In this document: piece by piece, positions 12,401 through 23,114 of the stretch
Numbering within the stretch: position 1 is the stretch's first letter
How the letters are laid out: each line of letters opens with the position of its first letter
Origin: Tubiluchus corallicola
Lineage: Eukaryota; Priapulida; Priapulimorpha; Priapulimorphida; Tubiluchidae
Length of the DNA stretch: 64,000 nt
NCBI GenBank assembly: GCA_030141605.1
Contig: JAQGDQ010000066.1
Coordinates: forward strand, 434,001 to 498,000
Direction: 5' to 3'
Program-made: the position numbers and the translations under genes
The notes under the pieces: model-generated
Told to the model about the DNA's origin: nothing
Seen by the model: the letters and a program-made list of their open reading frames with translations, nothing else
Database searches by the model: none

Positions 12401-13470
12401 CACTGGTTACAAAGACCTGTTATAACGGGCCTCTGGTTACTACGAGTGAATTTCAAAGTCCACCAAAATCTTAAGATTAAATAACGTATTTAAATCTTGC
12501 TTAGAGCGAGCTGCGATATTACGAGTCTATGCTCATTATGAGGAAATTTAGACGCCCTGTGATTGTACTTCCCCTGTATATAAGGAAAGCGAGTTGAGTT
12601 TTAAAACAATATGCTTGTAGCACCAAGGGTAAAAATGTCATGAATATCTAGGTCTGAGGATTAATTTACTGACCAGGCATAACACCTATATAGATGCAAA
12701 ACACAGTCTGCTATCAGCAGATGCCAAAAATAAATTAAAATCTCACACATTGCCAGCAAGGCTTTAAAAAAGAAACTTGTCGGCACTTTTATGTAGAAAT
12801 TTGATGCACGGATAATATACCTCAATCCTAAACATAACAGTCTAAACACTGTCACACTATTAATTACTTAAAACCTAAGCCAATGAGCAGACTTATTAAG
12901 TTTTTATTTGCTCTTCCTAAGTGATTATTTAAAGTCTGTCTTATTTTATGTTCCCGATGCAACTTTGTTGAAAATACCTGTGACTTTCCCAGCTGCTATA
13001 GCACCAACACATGACCTTGGCTTTGCACCACCTTGATCAACTGTTTAGGTTATAAATACTTTAGTTTCAGCACGCTGAGTGCCGCTACACATGTAATCAT
13101 AGGCCCAGGGAAAGAAATTATAGGAAATTAATGACAGACACAAGGATGTTAAGAATTTCTAACTATTCAGGGGTAGTGCAACAGAGACAAGCAAAACAGC
13201 TAAACAATCAAAGCAGCCTTGCTTAAAATGCTGTTCTTGGTTAGATCAGTAATGCTAGTTTCATAGAATTATCGCTAAACTAGAGAGTCTAATTACAAGA
13301 TTAAGCAAAGTAACAGCCTTATACATTACTTACTAAGCACTACAAAAGATATTTGATTACAGTAACTTGTTAAACGCTACTTCTTCTTAACACTGTCCAC
13401 CTTATAGCTTCATTTCCACATTTAAACAGTTAACCTCGAACAGTTATAACAGTTGAGTCTCAGTTACAGC
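12401..13470. mobile_element. Non-autonomous TIR element, copy 1 (inverse copy at about 46.9-47.8 kb)
   Basis: The ends are inverted: left GACCTGTTATAACGGGCCTC then GGTTACTACGAG, right CTCAGTTACAGCGAG just after CAGTTATAACAG. Along about 1 kb the stretch matches the reverse complement of 46.93-47.81 kb in many blocks. Examples are AACTTTGTTGAAAATACCTG near 12960, the block GGTTAGATCAGTAATGCTAG near 13240, and AGACGCCCTGTGATTGTACT near 12550. I see no transposase frame. Boundaries are approximate. Confidence 0.65.
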
Positions 13471-13662
13471 GAGCAAAATTTGACGGTCCCGAGAAACTTA
13501 TTAACACTATGTACCATATATCTTTTTAATAAAATCGTCACCAGTTAAAACTTTTATTTTCACTGTTGGTGCGGCAATCGCAATAGCAGGCATCCACATC
13601 CAACATTTAAAGCTAGAGGGTAGATCCACAGATCACTTGTAATGCCTGTTCTTTATTGTCAT

Positions 13663-13960
13663 TTAGTGTGTGTATGGTGCAAGGATTTTTTTATATAAAG
13701 GATTCCACTGATGTTCAAAATTTCTTTTGAATTCATTTACTGGCTTAGACGTGCCATTTATTGACTTACTTTTTAGAGTTTTGATGCTTAAACCAATGCA
13801 TTTGTTAGCTGTTGGTATCTGAGTGTACTTCCTTACATCCAGTCTAGCTCTAGGTTTGTAGAATTTACAAGGATAACCTCTAGTATTAACTGCATTCCTC
13901 AAGAAGAAGCATGATTTATCCAGAACATCAATTTTATTGACAAGTGACTTCACTTTCTCT
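13663..13960 (-). pseudogene. LINE reverse-transcriptase C-terminus relic
   Basis: A 96-codon minus-strand frame contains TRGYPCKFYKPRARLDVRKY and a later VNEFKRNFEHQW. This resembles the tail of CR1-like LINE ORF2 proteins, where RGHxxKLYKPRxRLDxRKxFF is followed by NSFKNxLDxHW. The region between is altered and no palm domain is present, so it is a dead 3' fragment. Confidence 0.6.
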
Positions 13961-14667
13961 TAGATTTCTCGGAGTTAAAGGTTTAAATTGGCTGTGACTT
14001 ATAATCTGTAATGTATAAAGCTAGTTCATAAAAACTAGTTCATTTGCTGATTAGAAAGCAATAATTTCTGAACTAATTTTTGTATTCTTAATTTCGAAAA
14101 ACAGTTACAAAACTCCTTACTGAACTATTTCGAGCACTTAAAGGCCTCAAATGCCTATTGCCCCAATATAAAGACCGCTTATTGCTGTAATTTATGCTGT
14201 ACGTAAAGTGTTTGTTTGAAGCGTTTTTGACCCATGACCCTGTCAAAAAATATTGTGCACTGCGGGTTTAGAATGCTCATTTAGTAATGCAGTACAGCAC
14301 TTTGAAGCTTCAAAAATAATCTTTTAGAATTTTGCATTTTGTAAAAAATGTTCTAACTGAATAATTAAATTCTAATAATTTTGCCACTGTGCAGACAATG
14401 GTTCACTGTTGTTGCAATTTCCTTACAGTTACATGTAAAGAAGCAGAACTCCAGTAAAAAAACATTTTATAATTATCAGAAATTAAAACGGCTATGCACA
14501 GTAATAGGATATTCGCATTCTTTTTAAAAGTATTTATCAGTACAAATATTAACTAACGTCAAGCAAGTACCCTAAAACTTATGTAATCTATTACATTACT
14601 AAATGTTCAAGCATTAACAATGCTAATTAGTGAGATAAAACTGTTACAATGGGAAGACGCATATGTA

Positions 14668-15101
14668 CCGTATTTTCCCATGTATAAGAGACCCTTTTTT
14701 GCTCAGAATTTTCACTTTAAAAATAGGGGGTCTCTTATACAGAGAGTAAGCTGGGAGTAAGCCAACCCTTGGAGAAGTCTGCAGCTGGGTCCTCAAGGCA
14801 TGGAATGGTGTAAAGCCAGAGGTCATTATTAAATCTTTCAAGAAGTGTGGCATCTCCAATGCCATGGACGGCACAGAGGACAATGCCATTTTTGAGCAGA
14901 GTGACTCCTCTGATGATGAACTGGCTGGAATTGCTGAAGGTCTGACTCCAGTTGATATTTTTGATGAGAGTGATGAGGAATTTAATGGTTTCTATGATGA
15001 ATAAAGTTATTCATTACCAAAAAACTTTTTTCCAGAATTTTTGCCTAAAAATTGAAGGGGTCTCTTATACACAAGGGTCTCTTATACATGGGAAAATACG
15101 G
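14668..15101 (+). mobile_element. Tigger/pogo-type transposon, internally deleted, with TA target duplication
   Basis: Perfect 27-bp terminal inverted repeats (14668-14694 and 15075-15101; outer bases CCGTATTTTCCCATG) are flanked by TA on both sides, the pogo/Tigger target site. GGGTCTCTTATAC occurs in both termini and again just inside each. Between about 14787 and 15003 the plus strand retains the end of a transposase frame. It includes WNGVKPEVIIKSFKKCGISN, a DGTEDN segment and an acidic tail ending EEFNGFYDE and a stop. The DDE core is missing, so the copy cannot move by itself. At 434 bp it is effectively a MITE. Confidence 0.85.
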
Positions 15102-16287
15102 TATTCAACTGACAATATAAACATATTCATATCAGAAAAAAATTAAAAGTTTAGCATAATATAAGAAAAAAGTTTAATCTAATCCTGTTGTTTTCCGTAT
15201 GCAAACGGGGGGTAAACTCTTGTTTCATACCAAAAATAGGCAGACACTATGTTTACGCTATAGTAATAAAGCATGACTCGCCCACTGTAATATGGGTTGC
15301 GTGCATTCACCGCGTGTCCTATCTAGGGATTACGTAATATAGATATCAATAAGGATATTAAATTTCACTAATATTCAATAAGGATATGGGTTGCGTGAAT
15401 TTAGTGGATGCGGATATTTACAATTGTGGATTTTGAGGTTGTGGATAGACAAGAAACTGATATATTGCCCTCTCTGATGGCGATCCGTATTTCTCGTCAG
15501 TATCTTTTGTGGTACGGCGATCTGTATTTTCTCGTTAATATTGTTCGCTGTATGGATCTACCGTATTTTCAAGCGAATGCTTTCGAGACACTATTTTTAG
15601 TCACTGCCTTTATTCTATTCCACAATCCTTCAATACCCTCATAGAAAACGAATACACGTTTACGAACATGAACACAAAGTCGCTCTCTAGTCCTTATCCT
15701 CTAGTTCAAAAATGTTAAATTACTTTAGTCTTTACTTAGTCTTTAGTTTTAAATTAAATTAAAGTAAAAGACACTAGTCTTTCACTAAAGAAACAAGTAA
15801 AAAATTTCAGGTAAGACTACAGGCATCAACTCACCGGGACCTTGTACTGGCAGCAGGCTAAAAAAGAAGTCTGTACTGCCAGCTCGTTATGGTGCTTTAG
15901 GTGACGCTGGTGATGCAATAATAAGCTACGTATATTTTGCAATGTAATCATATTTTAAGGGAGGGCCTGCCAATGCTTATCTGAACTTGGTTACTTATAT
16001 CATTACTCGTTTTTGAGTCACGTATCTGCAGTATGAGTAGAAGTCTATCCCAACTTGGTGGCAACAAATTTGACAATTTTCAATCTCAATCTTTCAGACA
16101 AAATTTCAATTGCAATATGGGTATTCTTGCATTGAGTTTTATCATTACGGCAGAAATGAAAGATTTTTCATATTGGTGAGTTTGTATTGGAGATAAAGAT
16201 ATATCAAGAAGAAAATCTTCTAAATTAATACCGAATGAAGTAAGACAAGAACACAGTTACAGCTCTCTACAAAGTAAGTCAACTACG

Positions 16288-17345
16288 ATATCAATGCAGT
16301 ATGCGAATGATGTGGCATGGATTACAAGAAACAAAGAAGAAGTAGATGAAATAAAAAACTCGTTATAAACAGAAATAAAACTGAAGAGTTTCATATAACA
16401 CGCCATGGTGATGAATCATGGCAAAGATGCAAGTATCGCGGTAGTCTGCTAGCAACAGAGGACGACATATTAAGACGAAAGATAATGGCATTATCAGCTT
16501 ACTCAAAATTCACAAAAGTTTTTGAAAATAGGAAGATTTCTTTGGAAACAAAAATCAGAATATTCTCAGCCTTAGTCGAAACTGTATTTCTGTATAACTC
16601 TGAGCTCTGGACATTAAAAGCAAATCATAAAGCTGAAATCGATGGGTTTCAAAGGCGAAATTACAGAAACATTTTGGGTATTAGATGGCCAAAGAAAATT
16701 TCAAACAAAGATCTATATGAAAAAATGAAAGAAGAACCTTGGACAAGAAAAATAAAAAGACGACATTTAAGATGGATTGGGCATATGCTTAGACTACCTG
16801 ATGACGTTCCAGTGAAGATAGCTCTTCAACAAGCCATAGAACCTGCTAAAAAAACTTGCAGGAGGACAAATGTTAACATACTTTAGATTTTGCACAGAAA
16901 GATTTAAACACTTCAGCATTGATCCTTAGAAACAAATCCACTTGGGGCATTGCAGTGTGTAGGGAGTCCTAGCATAGACAGGTGAGCAGAATCATGTCCC
17001 TGGACGTTTGATTCAGTGAAGAAGAAGAAGAAAATCCTTAGCACTAGCTGCATATCCCAAATTAACAAAAAATTTTGAAAGTAAGAGGATCAGCCTAGAA
17101 ACAAAATTAAGAACCAAAAGGAGACGGTTAAGATGGATAGGACATTTTATACTACTACCAGATGGCAGCCCATTAAAATTAGTTTTCAAAGTAGCACTGC
17201 AAAAAGAAATGAAACCGTAAGGAGAACAGCTGCTGACTTACATCAGTTTCATCCAAAAAGATCTTATCAACGCACCATTAGATATCAAAAATACAGACGC
17301 ATGAGAGGTTGCAGGTGACAGGACAGCATGGAGTAAAGTGATTAG
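16288..17345 (+). pseudogene. LINE (endonuclease-RT) relic with a partial second copy of its 3' end
   Basis: A short frame at 16288-16368 has MQYANDVAWITRNKEEVDEI, a decayed reverse-transcriptase YADD box with the first Asp changed to Asn. The 133-codon frame 16485-16886 continues with YNSELWTLKANHKAEIDGFQ, then WTRKIKRRHLRWIGHMLRLP, the standard tail of RTE/L2-type RTs. A related tail recurs at about 17035-17345 (LETKLRTKRRRLRWIGHF) lacking the segment between. The two copies share only part of their sequence, so this is either a duplication with deletion or two insertions side by side. Frameshifts and stops show it is dead. Confidence 0.8.
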
Positions 17346-18319
17346 GAGGGTCATGTCAGAGGACGTGTGACTCCAAAGATGATAATGATGAAAACGTTAA
17401 TTTGAGTAGTTGTGATTACTGATTACTTTTATCACGCCTAATTACTTTTGGTACTCAATCTAATTATTGGCGAGTTCTGGAACCTTTCAATGTTTTTTAA
17501 CTTTGATTGCAAAGCACTGGGGTTGTAATTCAGCTCGCCTCAATTTTTATAGCAGTCTAACCGACCTCAATTGTGAACCGATTTCCAAATGTAAATTTGC
17601 TTTTAACAACATTCATGAGTAAAAAATATTGTCAAATAATGTTAAATTGCTAAATTAAAACACCACGGAATTATGTACTTGTAAACCAAAACCATCGGCA
17701 TGGTTAAAACTATGTCATGATGCTTCAAAGTAGAAAGCACTAAAAATTTGGTCAAATGTAAACTTTTTTATGAAAACAAATGCCAAATATATTGGACTTT
17801 TATATCCTAGCATCAAATTATCAGGAAAATGTCCAGAAAATACTGAAAATCTAATTTTATAACTCCTTACCTATGTTTCTGTCTTGAAGCTAGTACAGCA
17901 ATTATAAAAAAAACTTGTATTTTCTAGGTGCGATTGTAGCACGTGGAAGCAGACATTTTGCTTCGGGTTTTTTCTTTTGATAAGACCAGATCTTCGTCAG
18001 GAAGAGCCATCTACTGGATTTAAACATAACTTCAATTTGCTCTTATAAAGTCCATAGCTGCCACACTTTCGTATGGTTGCTAAGTGTTTTGTAGAGACAC
18101 GACAAAAAACAATGGCTGACTTTAACCGCATTTTTTTCAAGATTACGTTTTTCAGTGCACAGCCTGCACCTCAACTTCAATGTGGATAATCTCAGCTTAG
18201 AAAAACATAGAGCGATGGGCTTGATATCAAAATGATCCTCACGAAATGGAGATTCAAAATACGTGAATAACTAGAAAAGCTTAATTGCCGACTTATGGAC
18301 GATTTTGCTATTTTGTTAT

Positions 18320-19740
18320 GCAAGGACACAATTAGAGACCTTCCTTTAAACTTTTTTACATCATATCTGTCCAACTGCTTACAAGCAGTTGATTAGTTTA
18401 CATCAACATAAATCGTCACTAGCTAATATTACCTGTGGAAACACTCAAGGTTCTACATTGGGACCATTCTTACTTCTCTACGTTAATGATCTCCCATCTT
18501 GCTCGAAATTTTCCACACGTCTATTTGGAGATAACACAAATTTATTTATGATAAATGACAATCTCATAGCCTTAGAAATTTCTGTTAACCAAGAACTGAT
18601 GAAAACAAATTATCTGTCAACACTAAAAAAACTAAATACATGCTTATCACTAATAGCAAAAATGAAGCTGATATTAATGTTAAAGTGAGTACTAATACAA
18701 CTGAGCATGCAAATGAAGTGAAATATTTAGGAGTATTGGTTGATTCTAAGTTGATATCCACATATTCAGCATGTTTCGCAAAAGATAAGCAAAGTTATTG
18801 GCTTAGTATATAGAACTACATACTACTTAGATTCTTCATCCATTAAACTATTATGTTCTAGTCTATTCATGCTGCATTTACTCTGCAGGCAGCACAAAAC
18901 CATATGCTACAAATTATGGCTTACTCTAAAAGACAGGAACACACAGCACCTCTATATTTTATTGTCAACATTCTAAAACTTGCTTGCTTGAACTGGCAAA
19001 GTTTATATTCAAATTTAAACACCAAATACTGCCATCTCTATTCTCAAATTATTACACCGCTACTTCTACTGTACGTCGGATTTGCATATAGTTAGTCATA
19101 TTTCACTGAAAGATTCAATACTAATACAGGCAAAAATTCTCTAAGATGTAAAGGTGTCCCATCATGGAACTCACTGCTAAATGAAGTAACAGCTGAGTCT
19201 TATTTTAACTTGGTCAAAAATGTAAAAAGATTCTAATGTCACAATATAATCAAAATTAGTTAGTACTACTGCCATTTAAATATTTTAGATTGTTTTGATT
19301 TAATTATTATTTTGTTTGTTCATCCAAGTTCTTCAATCATGTTTTTTTTTGTTTGTTTGAGTTTTGTTTACATTAGTGCAACAAAATATTCTCCTTTTTG
19401 TGATATTTTAGTTTGATTTAGATTATTACTTAGTTTTTCTATATTTATTAGTTATTTATTTATGTTTTGACTCTGATTTTCTTTTGGTTTTGTATTTTTG
19501 TGAAATGAGCCAATGACTGATTTTTTGTGATCATTTTCATTTATTTTTAAAACAAACTGTAAATTCCCTATATAAAGTAAACTGTTGCCACACATTATTG
19601 AATTTTATAGAGACTGCTGATCTGATGACCACATGGTCCCTTTGCTGTGCCTTCTCCATTACAAATTTTTTTTCATTATAAAATTGCAGAAATTGTTGTT
19701 TCTTGTGGGGGAAAATAACACATATTGAATTGAATTGTTA
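18320..19740 (+). pseudogene. CR1/L2-like LINE relic, RT fragment to 3' end
   Basis: The plus strand carries FFTSYLSNCLQAVD at about 18350 and then a 99-codon frame (18389-18688) with GNTQGSTLGPFLLLYVNDLP, the RT motif-B-like stretch, followed by LFGDNTNLFM where ADDT would stand. Further on, at about 19140-19235, CKGVPSWNSLLNEVTAES and FNLVKNVKRF form the usual C-terminal end, then a stop. The 3' end has TTGAATTGAATTG near 19725, like the short tandem tails of this LINE type. Frameshifts between blocks and a broken catalytic box make it inactive. Confidence 0.8.
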
Positions 19741-19800
19741 GGTGCTGTCTGTGTTGGTAGAGTAATTACAGGAAAAATACTATTGCGGATCATGGTGTCT

Positions 19801-19923
19801 AAGAAATCGGGTTCCTGTATGGAAAAAATTAATTTTGAAGTAAGAAATCGGGTTCCTGTATAGAAAAAATTAATTTTGAAGTAAGAAATTGGGTTCCTGT
19901 ATAGAAAAAATTAATTTTGAAGT
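19801..19923. repeat. 41-bp tandem repeat, three units
   Basis: Units are 19801-19841, 19842-19882 and 19883-19923, each beginning AAGAAATCGGGTTCCTGTAT (one T for C in unit 3) and ending AATTTTGAAGT. Only about two substitutions separate them, so the array is young. It lies 460 bp upstream of the GTF3C3 frame and just after a LINE 3' end. Confidence 0.95.
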
Positions 19924-20381
19924 TACCGAGCATAGAAATTTGGTGCTTTTGGACAGTTACAGTAAACAATAGATTGAATTTAATAAGGAACATCAAACTA
20001 TAAAAGTTGCTTTGCAATTTTAATTTGAAGTTATTCTAGGACCTTCAAGGAAACATGCTCATAGCACATGCCCTGTCAAGAGAAATTTAAAAATGAACTA
20101 ACTAATGTGTCACTGATTTAGGCCTGCCCATTATTTCCTTTCTCACTGAGTCACTATTTTATTCAGTGTAAAAAATAAGGAATGTAGCAATATCTTATTA
20201 AAATAATAAATCTCAATAAAGCAGAAATGTAATTTTATAAGTGTTTGTCGCGCAAAGTGTGTGACCCAATATGTATATGGTTAATATACTTTGCTCACTT
20301 TTCATGGACCTGTGAATTGAATACCTGTTGGAGGCCAATGCAGTACTTGAACATGGCTTCTGTGTCATTTCATAACAATAT

Positions 20382-23114
20382 TTGAATTTCAAAATGACTA
20401 ATAATTTTCTAAAAAGAAAAAACGCAATATATTTAAAGTCTCAATTTTTTACAGGTGCATTTGACAGTTTGCAATATAACAGCATGATGGATGGTGCTCG
20501 AACCACAAGTTCAGCAGTAGAGCTGATACCGCAACCTGATGGTACCTTCATTGAAATTTATCAAGTACAGCCTACAGAGTTCGATGCAAATGATGTAGAA
20601 AATGAGGAAGAGGAACAAGTGGAGGAAGACCTGTCACACTCATATCATAACCTAGAACAAATGCAGCCAGTAACAGATTCAGAACTAGATGATTTTTCAC
20701 AACTTGAGATAGAGCCAGAAAATCAAGAGATCACAGAAAAGTACCTGAGAGGTGAAATCACGTTTACTGATTACATAGACATTAGCGAAAAACTTAAAGA
20801 AAAAAGTGCAGCTGATCAAGATGCACCCCTTCCGAGCAGCAGTGAAAGTAGAATGGATAGTGTCATAAAGATGGAGCTTCTGCTCGAAAAGGAGCAGAAG
20901 AAAATGAGAGCAAAGAAGAAAAAACGACAAAGAGGAAGATTGCCGCGAGATTTGCAGGGACTGATGGGTGAAGCAAATTTGTGTTTTGCAAGGGGAAGAC
21001 ACGAAGAAGCCATCAAAATGTGCATGGAAATAATTCGCCTAGTTCCTACTGCGCCTGAACCATTTCAAACTTTAGGAATGATATATGAGGAGATGGGTGA
21101 TATGGAAAAGTCATTGCAAGCTTCCCTAATAGCAGCCTATCTGAGTCCAGGTGATGCTGAAGAATGGGTTAAGCTTGCTGAAATGTTGCTGGAACAAGGT
21201 AATGTAAAAGAAGCTATTACCTGCTATTCTAAAGCAATAAAGTGTGAGCCAAACAACGATGCACTAATATTTGACCGTTCTAAATGCTATGAAGCATTGG
21301 GAGATCAAAAAAAAGCACTTGAGGGATACAGACAAATACTGGGTTCATTAGCACGTGAAGATGGTGTTAAGTTTATGCAGATTTCTAAGGAAATTACAAG
21401 AATTCTGCATGAAAGCGGCGATATTGAACAGGCAGTGGAAACAATGGAAACGGCATTTAAAAAATACCCGCTTGTAATCACTGCAGAAGAAGTGAACCTG
21501 CTGAGTGAGTTGTATATATCTCAAAAAACATTTCCCCAAGCTATTGATATCCTCTGTAAACACTGTGGTGTGATAATTCATGACACTGGTAAAGAAAATG
21601 CTGATGGATTCAGCTCCTCAAAGAGATCGGTGAATACTGTCAGCGTTCCTGATGCTCTGCCAATCGACCTTCGAATTAAGCTAGTTGTGTGTTTGATTCA
21701 TCTTCAGAATTACTCTGTGGAAAGAATTTTAGTGCCCCTGTTTCAGGAATCTCCAGAAACAATGGGCGATCTGTACCTGGATATCGCTGAAGCTTACATG
21801 GAAACAGGCCAGTACAATGCTGCACTACCTGTACTTGCTGCGCTTGTTGATTCTAAGAATTATAATCTTGCTGCTGTTTGGTTACGGTATGGTGAATGTT
21901 TAAACTCATTAGGAAAGATCACCATGGCTGCAAAAGCATATCAGAAAGTTGTAGAGTTGGCACCTTCTCACTTGGATGCCAGAGTGACTTTATCCAGCCT
22001 TCAACAGCAGTTAGGTCGCCATGACGATGCGCTTCGGACTTTAGCCCAAGGGGACGAGCATTACCCAAGTGAACCGCGAGACTTGAATCTCTTGTTACAA
22101 AAGTGTAATCTTTTATACTCCCAAGGAAAATTGGATGAGTTTATTCACAGCAGCAAAATAGCTTTTTCTGGTCAATTTAGAGATTTTTTCAAAGAAGCTC
22201 ACCTTAATCTCATTATAAAATCCAGGACTTCTAAACATCGGAAAGAACTGATTAAGCAACTTACAAGCAGTGATTCGAGAATTAGTGAACTGTCTGTTTT
22301 TAGTAGCTCATCTTCCGCTAACATTGAAGATTTGTGGGAACTATTTTGCAAAGTCTGTGACACTCTCTACGAATTAAAAAGATTTGCAGAATTGGAAAAA
22401 TTAACTATTTCAGCTTTGACATCTCCACGATTCATGGAAGATCCAGAAATCAACAAAGAGTTGGAAATTATGTGTCTAATGGCATGTTATGCAAACAAAA
22501 ATTTTGACTTTGCGTACAACATTATAAAAGAGCTCTGTGTTAAAGACATTCATAATAACCAAGCATGGAATATGTTCTGCCAGATTGTAACATGGTGGGA
22601 GAGCCAGCGCCACAATAGATTTTGCATGCGCCTTCTCATGCGACAACCTGACAATCTGCCGCTCGAAATGTTAAATGGTCACAATTCCTTAGCAGCTGGT
22701 AGTTATAAACACTGCCTTGGAGAATACGTCTCTGCTTTCCGGAAGGCTCCAAAAGATCCCTTGATAAGTTTGTGCATTGGCCTCACTTTTATTCACATGG
22801 CTTGCCAAAAGTTTGCATCTCAGCAGCACTCTCTTATTGTGCAGGGCTGTTCGTTTTTAAATCAATATGTGGAGCTGCGAGGCGAGTGTCAAGAGACGTT
22901 TTACAATCTCGGACGAGCAATGCATCAAGTTGGTTTGTATTATGCTGCAGTGTTTTACTATAAAAAAGTTCTCGAAATGAAGTCAGCTGTTGTAGATGAA
23001 GAGGAAACATTTGATCTCAGAAGAGAGGCAGCTTGTAATTTGTCCCTGATATATCAAAATAGTGGTTCCATGGATTTGGCTAGAATGGTTATACAACAGC
23101 ATTGTGTTATATAG
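20382..23114 (+). CDS. GTF3C3: General transcription factor 3C polypeptide 3 (TFIIIC102), single exon
   Basis: One open frame of 910 codons matches GTF3C3 over nearly its whole length (human protein about 886 aa). The acidic N-terminus (residues 60-115) is followed by EKYLRGEITFTDYIDISEKL and a basic patch KKKKRQR at about 178-184. Then come the TPR arrays: LMGEANLCFARGRHEEAIKM near 195, ASLIAAYLSPGDAEEWVKLA near 235, a second block around 450-570 and a C-terminal block with ISLCIGLTFIHMACQKF and FYNLGRAMHQVGLYYAA. TFIIIC binds the A and B boxes of Pol III genes, and this subunit bridges to TFIIIB in the nucleus. The first ATG is at 20382, but TTTTTTACAG at 20445-20454 looks like an acceptor, and ATG 20484 (M35) is a likely alternative start. 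A poly(A) signal AATAAA is at 23609. No introns are seen, unlike vertebrate orthologues. Confidence 0.95.
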   Translation: MNFKMTNNFLKRKNAIYLKSQFFTGAFDSLQYNSMMDGARTTSSAVELIPQPDGTFIEIYQVQPTEFDANDVENEEEEQVEEDLSHSYHNLEQMQPVTDSELDDFSQLEIEPENQEITEKYLRGEITFTDYIDISEKLKEKSAADQDAPLPSSSESRMDSVIKMELLLEKEQKKMRAKKKKRQRGRLPRDLQGLMGEANLCFARGRHEEAIKMCMEIIRLVPTAPEPFQTLGMIYEEMGDMEKSLQASLIAAYLSPGDAEEWVKLAEMLLEQGNVKEAITCYSKAIKCEPNNDALIFDRSKCYEALGDQKKALEGYRQILGSLAREDGVKFMQISKEITRILHESGDIEQAVETMETAFKKYPLVITAEEVNLLSELYISQKTFPQAIDILCKHCGVIIHDTGKENADGFSSSKRSVNTVSVPDALPIDLRIKLVVCLIHLQNYSVERILVPLFQESPETMGDLYLDIAEAYMETGQYNAALPVLAALVDSKNYNLAAVWLRYGECLNSLGKITMAAKAYQKVVELAPSHLDARVTLSSLQQQLGRHDDALRTLAQGDEHYPSEPRDLNLLLQKCNLLYSQGKLDEFIHSSKIAFSGQFRDFFKEAHLNLIIKSRTSKHRKELIKQLTSSDSRISELSVFSSSSSANIEDLWELFCKVCDTLYELKRFAELEKLTISALTSPRFMEDPEINKELEIMCLMACYANKNFDFAYNIIKELCVKDIHNNQAWNMFCQIVTWWESQRHNRFCMRLLMRQPDNLPLEMLNGHNSLAAGSYKHCLGEYVSAFRKAPKDPLISLCIGLTFIHMACQKFASQQHSLIVQGCSFLNQYVELRGECQETFYNLGRAMHQVGLYYAAVFYYKKVLEMKSAVVDEEETFDLRREAACNLSLIYQNSGSMDLARMVIQQHCVI

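Larger units (their letters stand above)
11796..14667. other. Gene-free stretch upstream of the ASB13-like gene
   Basis: This should hold the 5' UTR and promoter of the minus-strand ASB13-like gene; I could not place a start site. It contains the 1.1-kb inverted-terminal-repeat element at 12401-13470 and a LINE relic at 13663-13960. I see no host coding frame. Confidence 0.5.

Noticed and set aside
20697-21581. Minus-strand frames of 69-101 codons opposite GTF3C3
   Set aside because: They are antisense shadows of the TPR coding sequence, with no domain or splice context of their own.
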